From NCBI GenBank assembly GCA_016839905.1, contig JAEOTJ010000145.1:1-8501 (forward strand): a DNA stretch of 8,501 nucleotides, read 5' to 3'. The stretch comes from Promethearchaeota archaeon (lineage in GTDB: Archaea; Asgardarchaeota; Lokiarchaeia; Sigynarchaeales; SOKP01). Positions 1 to 5,056 of the stretch are shown piece after piece; positions within the stretch are counted from its first letter, which is position 1; each line of letters starts with the position of its first letter. The notes below the pieces were generated by a model. It had not been told where the DNA came from. It made no database searches and saw only the letters and a list, made by a program, of their open reading frames with translations. Made by a program: the position numbers and the translations under genes.

Positions 1-226
1 AGGGATAATTTTCATTTAGTAACAATGATGCTATTCTAAAACCTTCTTTTCCTTTTTTTTTAATTAATAAATGAAATAATTCTATCATAACAAATTCATT
101 TATAATAAAAGAATTTTGAGCATCTAAAATTAGATTATCCAAGTATTTTTTAATTAATTGATGATTGTTTGAATTCTTTACAAAATACCACCATAAGGTA
201 TTAGTATCTAAAAAGTATATTGTCAT
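1..226 (-). CDS. PIN-domain toxin (VapC-like), 3' part cut by window edge
   Basis: This is the toxin half of a type II toxin-antitoxin pair, presumably a metal-dependent ribonuclease of the PIN family. Seventy-five codons are visible before the left edge. The protein starts MTIYFLDTNTLWWYF: a short strand ending in D7-T8-N9, where D7 is the first metal-binding acid of PIN nucleases. A helical stretch ends in INEFVMIELFHLL, where E49 fits the second conserved acid. The C-terminal half with the remaining acids is outside the window, so an active site cannot be confirmed. The start at 224-226 is set by a GAGG Shine-Dalgarno (233-236 on the plus strand, six bases away). It lies one base after the stop of the upstream antitoxin, which indicates translational coupling. 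Which RNA it cuts cannot be told from sequence. Confidence 0.85.
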   Translation of the reverse strand, partial: MTIYFLDTNTLWWYFVKNSNNHQLIKKYLDNLILDAQNSFIINEFVMIELFHLLIKKKGKEGFRIASLLLNENYP

Positions 227-227
227 A

Positions 228-512
228 TTAATCCTCTAAATGTTTCTCCCAAATCGATTTTGGATTAATATCATCAGGATTTGAAACAGACAGTGACCCT
301 GAAAAAAGGTGAATGAATTGATTTCTTAAATCTTTTGTATCAGTTTTATCTTTATTTTTTATCTTATCTAGTAGAGCATGATAGTCCTGAATTCCTAATT
401 CGAAAATAATTTCTAAAAGGTCTTTTTTTGTAAATTTCTTATTTGTATCTAAGTATATACGGGCTATAATTTCATCTAATTCATTTTGTCTATCGAATTT
501 TATTGTTGCCAT
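228..512 (-). CDS. Probable antitoxin of the PIN toxin (VapB-like)
   Basis: A 94-residue, highly charged protein lies directly upstream of the PIN toxin with one base between its stop and the toxin start. Size, order and spacing are those of a VapB-type antitoxin. A short strand (TIKFD, residues 3-7), a helix (about 9-22) and a second helix (about 28-40, TKKDLLEIIFELG) could form a ribbon-helix-helix DNA-binding dimer, but I do not see a clear family signature. The tail, with SNPDDINPKSIWEKHLED at residues 77-94, looks like the extended toxin-neutralising arm seen in many antitoxins. The start at 510-512 is preceded by AGGT four bases upstream. Expected role: bind and block the toxin and repress the shared promoter, at which palindromes are visible (520-537). 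The antitoxin call rests mostly on context; residue-level homology was not recognised. Confidence 0.72.
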   Translation of the reverse strand: MATIKFDRQNELDEIIARIYLDTNKKFTKKDLLEIIFELGIQDYHALLDKIKNKDKTDTKDLRNQFIHLFSGSLSVSNPDDINPKSIWEKHLED

Positions 513-516
513 AATT

Positions 517-548
517 ACCTAGTGACTAAGTTACTTAATAAATCTATC
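517..548 (-). promoter_or_regulatory. Promoter and candidate operator of the toxin-antitoxin pair
   Basis: Reading the minus strand, a TATA-like TTTATTAA (about 537-544) lies roughly 25-30 bases before the antitoxin start. Between it and the ATG are two overlapping odd-centred palindromes, TAGTGACTA (520-528) and TAAGTTACTTA (527-537), followed by the Shine-Dalgarno AGGT (517-520). Palindromes between the TATA box and start are where an autorepressing antitoxin would bind. The palindromes are seen directly; their role is inferred. Confidence 0.45.
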
Positions 549-864
549 TTTTCAAAAAATTGATCAGATTGGAATTCGATTTCACTTCTTTTTATAGCAT
601 TAATGAGACAAAATACATAATGTCATTCAAAAATATAATAAAATATAAGGCAAGTTTTGAATTAATTACTTTTTAAATTTTTCAATATTTCATAACAGTG
701 AGCAATTATTATGCTAAATATCATTTGAATTTTTTTATTGGAAAATTTGATAGAATTATTAATAATTTGTGTTAAAAAAAGTGTAAAAAAAAAAAAGAGA
801 TGTCTTTTACATACAAAATTGAATTATGTTATCCTATATAGTACATATTAAAATTTGTCTTAAG

Positions 865-904
865 TTTTATAAATAAAGGGTGCATAATATTAAATAATAT
901 ATAG
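865..904 (+). promoter_or_regulatory. Candidate TATA boxes for the 941 gene
   Basis: Two TATA-like elements precede the hypothetical gene: TTTTATAAATA at 865-875 and TAATATATAGG near 895-905. The first would start transcription near 900 and leave a leader of about 40 bases. The second would give a start very near the ATG. The perfect inverted repeat ATCCTATATA (831-840, 898-907) flanks the first box. Assignment is by pattern only. Confidence 0.35.
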
Positions 905-940
905 GATTCTAAAAAAAACTTTCAATTTCTATGAAGATAT

Positions 941-1369
941 ATGAATTTACAAGAATTTTTAGAAAGTAAATATTGTGTTAGCTTTATAGATAAATTTTCT
1001 GAATTGAAAAAATCTAAACTTTTATCTGATAAATATGAAAATGATAGAAAAAGATTTAGAATACTAAATAATCTAGTAAATGATTTATTTAGATTCAAGA
1101 ATTCGAGAGAATCATATCAAACCATTTCAAACTTAATAGTAACCATTCTTTTATCATTTGAAGAAAATACGCCAATAGATATATATTCTAGCAAGAAAAA
1201 TATAAGCGTTAATAAAAAGCTACAAGAGATTTTAAAAGAAGAATCTAAACACATGGTTGGAACTAATGGACGCATCTTTACTAAAGGAAGAGTCTTTTTA
1301 CAAATCCTTGAAAGATTCTTGAAACAGTATGAATATGTATATAATGTTTTTTTTCGTCCAGTTAATTAA
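941..1369 (+). CDS. Unrecognised 142-residue protein
   Basis: I do not recognise this protein. It is soluble-looking, strongly charged and predicted mainly helical. A Lys/Asp/Arg-rich amphipathic stretch (about residues 20-55) contains KYENDRKRFRILNN, a hydrophobic helix TISNLIVTILLSF spans 61-73, and a polar segment leads to a C-terminal helix VFLQILERFLKQYEYVYNVFF (118-138). There is no signal peptide, metal motif or nucleotide-binding motif. The ATG at 941 has no Shine-Dalgarno, in keeping with short-leader initiation. An ATG at 931 is in another frame and closes after 12 codons. The gene stands alone, divergent from the toxin-antitoxin pair and convergent with thi4, whose stop is 38 bases away. 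Codon use is as AT-rich as the flanking sequence. It is probably a real but lineage-restricted gene, since an uninterrupted frame of this length is unlikely by chance in such AT-rich, stop-rich DNA. Confidence 0.55.
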   Translation: MNLQEFLESKYCVSFIDKFSELKKSKLLSDKYENDRKRFRILNNLVNDLFRFKNSRESYQTISNLIVTILLSFEENTPIDIYSSKKNISVNKKLQEILKEESKHMVGTNGRIFTKGRVFLQILERFLKQYEYVYNVFFRPVN

Positions 1370-1407
1370 GTAGGAATTGACTTAAATTTTATTAATAAAC
1401 AGAGTAT

Positions 1408-2190
1408 TTATCCTAGTATCTTTTTTATAATTAATTTTGCAACTTTTTCTCCTGAAAGTAGCATTCCTCCAAAAATAGCTCCCATTCGTTGTCCTCCTGA
1501 ACACGCATTAGCTGCCATTCCAGCTACATATAATCCAGGATAAATTTCTTTTGTTGATTCAATGAGGATTTTTTCTCCAATTTCAGCATTCATGGGAAGT
1601 TCACCAATCATTTTACCCGTAGGAGTTTTCAATTTAGCGCCAGGAATTTTTCTTAAGACAACTTTAACAACTTCACAATCATGTCCTGTAGCGTCTATCA
1701 CACATTTACTTTCAAAAGTCAAGGGATCAACATGCAATTTAGCCATATTTACAGCACTCCAATTTATTACTGCTCCAGTTACATTATTATTTCGATCAAT
1801 CTTTACATCTTCTACAGAGATTAAGTTATAGATTTTTACTCCTGAATCAATAGCATTAGCAGTTAATTTTCCTACTGATTCTATAGCATCAGCAATATAA
1901 TAATTTGGTTCAAATTCTTCTGTCCTGATATTATATAATTCCAATATTCTTTTAGCTTCTTTTTGAACGACTATTTTATTAAACATCATTCCGCCACCAA
2001 GCATTCCGCCGCCAATAGATAATTTTCGTTCAAAAATTATGGTTTTTAAGCCTGCGTCAGATAAAGTTTTAGAAGCAACTAGCCCAGCAGGTCCAGCACC
2101 CGCAATTATAATATCAACTTTTAAATTATTAATTAGTTCTTTTAAGTATGACTCAACTATAGCTTTAGTAATTATCGTTTCATCCAACAT
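1408..2190 (-). CDS. thi4: Thi4-family thiazole synthase (sulfide-dependent archaeal type)
   Basis: Makes the ADP-thiazole precursor of thiamine from NAD, glycine and sulfide. At 260 residues it is full length for the archaeal family. The Rossmann motif GAGPAG (31-36) with the acidic residue E54 (FERK, 53-56) binds the dinucleotide. GGGMLGGGMMF (60-70) and the C-terminal RMGAIFGGMLLSG (235-247) are family hallmarks. The key site reads LHVDPL (152-157): H153 stands where fungal and plant Thi4 have the Cys that donates sulfur once and is lost. From knowledge of the methanogen enzymes, the His form uses free sulfide with iron and turns over repeatedly. D155 and H170, 15 residues apart, fit the expected Fe ligands. 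The start MLDETIITKAIVESYL matches family N-termini, so ATG 2190 is well supported. TATA-like sequence (2203-2218) just upstream suggests a near-leaderless transcript. No TPP riboswitch was seen. Confidence 0.96.
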   Translation of the reverse strand: MLDETIITKAIVESYLKELINNLKVDIIIAGAGPAGLVASKTLSDAGLKTIIFERKLSIGGGMLGGGMMFNKIVVQKEAKRILELYNIRTEEFEPNYYIADAIESVGKLTANAIDSGVKIYNLISVEDVKIDRNNNVTGAVINWSAVNMAKLHVDPLTFESKCVIDATGHDCEVVKVVLRKIPGAKLKTPTGKMIGELPMNAEIGEKILIESTKEIYPGLYVAGMAANACSGGQRMGAIFGGMLLSGEKVAKLIIKKILG

Positions 2191-2202
2191 AATCTTACTA
2201 AA

Positions 2203-2218
2203 TTTTTATAATTTTTAA
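2203..2218 (-). promoter_or_regulatory. TATA-like element before thi4
   Basis: On the minus strand, an AT-only stretch TTAAAAATTATAAAAATT lies within about 30 bases of the thi4 ATG, in the 73-base gap after the upstream gene. It could give thi4 its own near-leaderless transcript, although co-transcription with the upstream gene is equally possible. No Shine-Dalgarno precedes the ATG, which favours a leaderless start. Confidence 0.35.
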
Positions 2219-2263
2219 TCTATTTGGTATTAATTTAAAAGACTAGAGTTTTCTTTAAATTGT

Positions 2264-3400
2264 TTAAATATCTTTCTTTCCTACTTTAGAAGTTATCTTA
2301 GTAGAAAATTCTCCACTCAATAATTCAAGATGTTTAAGGGCAATCTCCTTTTCGATTGTTCCTTCCTTCCATCTTTTTTTAATCACATCAATCATATATT
2401 CTGGAAAGAAAGCCATTGCTTGAATATCAGTTAAAAGAAAGAACCATTCTCGGTCTTGATCATCTTTTATTCGCATGATAATTTCCTTTTCTTCAAGTTC
2501 TTTTAAGTGATTATCTAAATTTGGTATTTTCTCCCCAAGTTCTTGAGTAATTTGCTCTTTAGTCATGTAGCCATTACGGAGAATATTAATAATCGCATAA
2601 ATGTTTTGATTACAAATATACTTTGCCACTTTTCTTGAATCTTCTTCGGATATTTTATAAGAATTAAAAAAACGTTCAACTGCCTCATGATATTTCTCTA
2701 AAAAACTAAGATTTAATTGATCACTTTTTATCTTATCAAAAATATCCATATTTGGAATTCTTATAAGAGCAAAATCCTTTAATAAAAATATAAATTTTGA
2801 TGGCATTTCTTGATTATGATTGACATTAATTTCTTTAATTAAATCAGTTCTCAATAGAGGTGATAAAATTCCATTAATATCAAAAACTTCATCTTTTAAT
2901 TCCTCAGAAAGCCATTTAAGCAAACTTTCTTTGGTGATTGCTCCATCAATTAGTTTTTTAAGAATTAGATTTCTTATTTTATCTCGAAAAATAAAGCAAT
3001 ATCTTTGCTCATCTGATATTGTTTTCATTTTGCAGAGATTATTGAAATGGGCACTAAATAAATCTTGAAAGTTTGGTTTCTCAATAGAATTTAATACCAT
3101 TCTTGCAGTCTCCATGAAAGTTTCTTTATAAGAATCAACATTTTCTTTTTTAAACAATAAAAGAGCAACAATAATTTTATATCTTATATTATTTATTGAG
3201 ATTTCAGAATAATAGGCTACGATTGGATTTTTTTTTATTTTCATTGATGTTATTCCAATAATTTTATGCTTATCATAAGTTGAAAAGATAGCTAAGAGAA
3301 CATCATTTGTCAGTTCCTTAGTAATATCCTCTGGGAATTTAGCATCAATTATAACGCCAGATTGTTCATCTAAGCGAGATAAGATCATTCCTTTTGGCAT
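2264..3400 (-). CDS. Two-winged-helix protein with alpha/beta N-terminal domain
   Basis: A 378-residue cytosolic protein, not assignable to a named family from sequence alone. Residues 1-106 form an alpha/beta unit: strand pair around GVIIDAKFP (15-23), central strands (46-66), then RYKIIVALLLFKKENVDSY (73-91) running into a long helix ending near 106. That strand-helix order is reminiscent of longin/roadblock-like domains, which Asgard archaea have in large numbers, but this is weak. Residues 138-215 look like a winged helix (RNLILKKLIDGAITKESLLK, then a wing ending KFIFLLKDFALIRIP). Residues 258-335 look like a second, clearer one (IINILRNGYMTKEQITQELG, recognition helix NLDNHLKELEEKEII, wing WFFLLTDIQ). 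It is probably a DNA-binding regulator or a protein-protein adaptor. Sited upstream of thi4 on the same strand with a 73-base gap, and divergent from the ribosomal operon. ATG 3400 is chosen because it follows a TATA-like box at a suitable distance. Confidence 0.8.
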   Translation of the reverse strand: MPKGMILSRLDEQSGVIIDAKFPEDITKELTNDVLLAIFSTYDKHKIIGITSMKIKKNPIVAYYSEISINNIRYKIIVALLLFKKENVDSYKETFMETARMVLNSIEKPNFQDLFSAHFNNLCKMKTISDEQRYCFIFRDKIRNLILKKLIDGAITKESLLKWLSEELKDEVFDINGILSPLLRTDLIKEINVNHNQEMPSKFIFLLKDFALIRIPNMDIFDKIKSDQLNLSFLEKYHEAVERFFNSYKISEEDSRKVAKYICNQNIYAIINILRNGYMTKEQITQELGEKIPNLDNHLKELEEKEIIMRIKDDQDREWFFLLTDIQAMAFFPEYMIDVIKKRWKEGTIEKEIALKHLELLSGEFSTKITSKVGKKDI

Positions 3401-3410
3401 ATACTCACAT

Positions 3411-3439
3411 TCCCTCGCATTTGAATAAGCTTTTAAATC
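3411..3439 (-). promoter_or_regulatory. Promoter of the two-winged-helix gene
   Basis: The minus strand reads GATTTAAAAGC (3429-3439), a good archaeal TATA box centred about 34 bases before the ATG at 3400, implying a start of transcription near 3408 and a leader of only a few bases. A GAGGGA (3411-3416) between box and ATG resembles a Shine-Dalgarno but would probably lie upstream of the transcript start. Confidence 0.45.
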
Positions 3440-3666
3440 ATTAAAGAGTATTTTCCCTTACTACTTTAGTGCATCTAAAGAGAGAATTACTTTACAGGAA
3501 AAACATCATTCTTTATTTCAAATATAATATTTCTTATTTTATTTTATTTGTATTTAAGTCTCTTTCAAATTAATTAAATCTTTATGTTATAATTTCAAAA
3601 AATTTTTTAATTTTAAAATATTTAAAAAAATACTAAGTTATAAATATTAATTTTAAAGACTTAGGA

Positions 3667-3703
3667 CGTATAATACGGTTTCAATATATTATAGATATTG
3701 AAA
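3667..3703. repeat. Two adjacent inverted repeats upstream of the uL11 operon
   Basis: CGTATAATACG (3667-3677) is a perfect palindrome around one central base. One base further on, TTTCAATAT (3679-3687) is repeated in perfect inverted form as ATATTGAAA (3695-3703), with a 7-base loop. They are either binding sites for a dimeric regulator or, if transcription starts near 3668 from the TATA-like box at 3638, a hairpin at the 5' end of the operon leader. The repeats are seen directly; either function is inferred. Confidence 0.5.
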
Positions 3704-3751
3704 TGTTTTAGTCAATTGTGGCTTAATAAGTATTAACTTCTATTCCTTTGA

Positions 3752-3774
3752 CTTTAAAATTAGATTTAAATTTA
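3752..3774 (+). promoter_or_regulatory. Proximal promoter of the ribosomal stalk operon
   Basis: Two TATA-like boxes, CTTTAAAATTA (3752-3762) and TTTAAATTTA (3765-3774), lie about 43 and 31 bases before the uL11 ATG at 3800. Either would give a leaderless or very short-leader mRNA. This fits the absence of a Shine-Dalgarno before uL11 (the bases before the ATG read GGATTAAA). Confidence 0.4.
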
Positions 3775-3799
3775 GAAAAAAATAAAGAATTGGATTAAA

Positions 3800-4320
3800 A
3801 TGAGTCAGAAAGTTGTAGTAAAAGCCTTGGTCAAGGGAGGAAGTGCTTCAGGAGGGCCACCTATCGGCCCTGCAGTTGGTCCTACGGGCATTAACGAAGA
3901 CTAATTCAGTTTTTCGGTGCAAACATCAAAGACGTAGTTGACACTGTAAATGAAAAAACTATGATGTTCAAAGGGCTTACGGTACCAGTTAGGATTGAAT
4001 GTGATCCTGAGACTAAATTATTCGAAATATTTGTAGAAACACCATCTACAGCCTCATTAATACTTAAAGAAGCAGGTGTAGAAAAGGGTTCCTCAGATCC
4101 TAGCAGAGAAATAATCGGTAATCTTACTCTTGATCAAGTTCAGAGTGTTGCAAGGGCTAAAAAGGACACCTTTTTTGAAAAAACATATAAAACTGCCGTC
4201 AAGACAGTATTAGGTACTGCTCTTTCCGTAGGAGTTACAGTTGAGGATGAAAATCCAAAAATAATACAAAAACGTGTTGATAATGGAGAATATGACAAAG
4301 TATTAAAAGAAGAGGAGTAA
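3800..4320 (+). CDS. rpl11: Ribosomal protein uL11, reading frame interrupted by a one-base shift
   Basis: uL11 binds 23S rRNA at the GTPase-associated centre at the base of the P-stalk. Reading starts at ATG 3800 (MSQKVVVKALVKGG) and includes the proline-rich GGPPIGPAVGPTGIN (18-32), the family signature of the N-terminal domain. The frame then stops at TAA 3902-3904. The protein resumes in the -1 frame with LIQFFGANIKDVVDTVNEKT (codons from 3901) and continues through GLTVPV, the C-terminal rRNA-binding domain (VGNLT-like IIGNLTLDQV, LGTALSVGVTVE) and a GEYDKVLKEEE tail to TAA 4318-4320. Insertion of a single base within about 3895-3903 would restore one 173-residue protein, for example NED joined to LIQFF. 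The second part has ATGATG at 3961 but no Shine-Dalgarno, and starting there would lose the N-terminal domain. An assembly or sequencing indel is the simplest cause. About 10 residues (near EDLIQFFGAN) appear extra relative to typical archaeal uL11. Confidence 0.92.
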
Positions 4321-4323
4321 TAA

Positions 4324-5052
4324 ATGAAAGTTGATGATATATTATTAAAGCGTTCCTTAAATGCAGCAATAGACCATTCAGTAATTAGAAAAGAGGGTCA
4401 TAAAGATAAAGTCAGAAAATTTGATGAAAGCATTGATTTTATTATAAACCTTAAGGATATTAATTTAAAGGACCCAAAAACTCGACTTGATAAAGAATTA
4501 ATTTTACCAAATGATATTATAACCGATAATAAGCCTAATATTTGTGTTATTGCTTCTGATGAATTATTATTACACGCTAAAAAGCTTGGAGCTGATACTC
4601 TTGATGGAGAAGGTTTAACAAACATTAATAGAGAAGAAAAAAAATATAAGAAAAAATTTGTAAAAAAATATGAATTTTTTATTGTTGAGGATAAATTAAT
4701 GAGAGATGTTGCTCGTTACCTCGCAAGATTTTTAGGTCCTGCTGGTAAAATGCCGAAACCCTTCCCAACGGGTTATGGAATTATTTCCTCAATAGAAGAT
4801 CTTAATAATGCTTATGAGCGTTATAAAAAAGTCATTAGAATACAAATGAAAAAACAACCTATTATTCAAGTAAAACTAGGGAAAAAATCAATGGATATGG
4901 AAAAGATTTTTGAAAATATGAAAGAAATTGTAAATTTTATCGCAGACGTAATGCCTCATAAATTTAATAACTTTAAATCCGCATTCATTAAAACTACCAT
5001 GGGAAAACCCATAAAGATTGATGATAATTTTCTTAAAACAATAGGTGTGTAA
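4324..5052 (+). CDS. rpl1: Ribosomal protein uL1
   Basis: Forms the mobile L1 stalk at the ribosomal E site, binding 23S rRNA and helping release deacylated tRNA; in many organisms it also represses its own mRNA. At 242 residues it is longer than the roughly 215-220 usual in archaea; the extra length is not in one obvious block. The rRNA-binding N-terminal part includes RKFDESIDFIINLKDINLKD (31-50), and the signature FLGPAGKMPKPFP (136-148) sits at the end of domain II. The C-terminal return to domain I ends KTTMGKPIKI (223-232). The ATG follows the uL11 stop by three bases. The Shine-Dalgarno GAGGAG (4312-4317) is embedded in the last uL11 codons, so translation is likely coupled. Codons are markedly more AT-rich than in uL11, L12 or SecY. 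Confidence 0.97.
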   Translation: MKVDDILLKRSLNAAIDHSVIRKEGHKDKVRKFDESIDFIINLKDINLKDPKTRLDKELILPNDIITDNKPNICVIASDELLLHAKKLGADTLDGEGLTNINREEKKYKKKFVKKYEFFIVEDKLMRDVARYLARFLGPAGKMPKPFPTGYGIISSIEDLNNAYERYKKVIRIQMKKQPIIQVKLGKKSMDMEKIFENMKEIVNFIADVMPHKFNNFKSAFIKTTMGKPIKIDDNFLKTIGV

Positions 5053-5056
5053 ATAA

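Larger units (their letters stand above)
513..940. other. Non-coding divergent region between antitoxin and hypothetical gene
   Basis: No convincing gene was found on either strand; open frames here are shorter than about 20 codons. The region is very AT-rich. It holds the minus-strand toxin-antitoxin promoter at its left end and the plus-strand promoter of the 941 gene at its right end. It also holds two A-tracts (A7 at 774-780, A12 at 785-796), which would be T-tracts, possible terminators, for minus-strand transcription, and a perfect 10-base inverted repeat with arms at 831-840 and 898-907. No tRNA or other structured RNA was recognised. Confidence 0.6.
3401..3799. other. Non-coding divergent region upstream of the ribosomal operon
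   Basis: No gene was seen on either strand. At the left end is the minus-strand promoter of the two-winged-helix gene; at the right end are plus-strand TATA-like boxes for uL11 (CTTTAAAATTA at 3752-3762 and TTTAAATTTA at 3765-3774). A further box TTATAAATATT (about 3638-3648) could start a longer transcript with a leader of roughly 130 bases. Two adjacent inverted repeats (3667-3677 and 3679-3703) and a spaced pair CTAAGT/ACTTAG (3633-3638, 3659-3664) lie in the middle. No secE or spt5/nusG gene, which often precedes uL11 in archaea, is present. Confidence 0.6.

Noticed and set aside
620..676. 18-codon frame starting ATG at 620 in the non-coding region
   Set aside because: Too short, no ribosome-binding site and no recognisable sequence.
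785..796. A12 tract as a terminator for minus-strand transcription
   Set aside because: No minus-strand gene lies upstream of it that it would terminate; it may simply be a homopolymer in AT-rich DNA.
931..969. ATG at 931 as an upstream start for the 941 gene
   Set aside because: It is in a different frame and stops after 12 codons.
1562..1831. Open frame of 89 codons on the plus strand
   Set aside because: It is the antisense shadow of thi4, which has full family motifs on the minus strand.
2191..2263. TPP riboswitch upstream of thi4
   Set aside because: The gap is only 73 bases of AT-rich sequence and lacks the conserved CUGAGA and related elements.
2820..3068. Open frame of 82 codons on the plus strand
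   Set aside because: Antisense to the two-winged-helix gene, with no start signals or recognisable sequence.
3668..3799. uL1 autoregulatory RNA-binding site in the operon leader
   Set aside because: A hairpin is possible, but the asymmetric-loop motif of the known L1 rRNA and mRNA sites was not found, so only the inverted repeats are reported.
3895..3910. Programmed -1 ribosomal frameshift in uL11
   Set aside because: No slippery heptamer and no clear downstream pseudoknot are visible; the P-site codon GAC would have to re-pair on AGA. A one-base sequence error is simpler.
4398..4625. Open frame of 75 codons on the minus strand
   Set aside because: Antisense to uL1; low-complexity Ser/Leu composition typical of a shadow frame.
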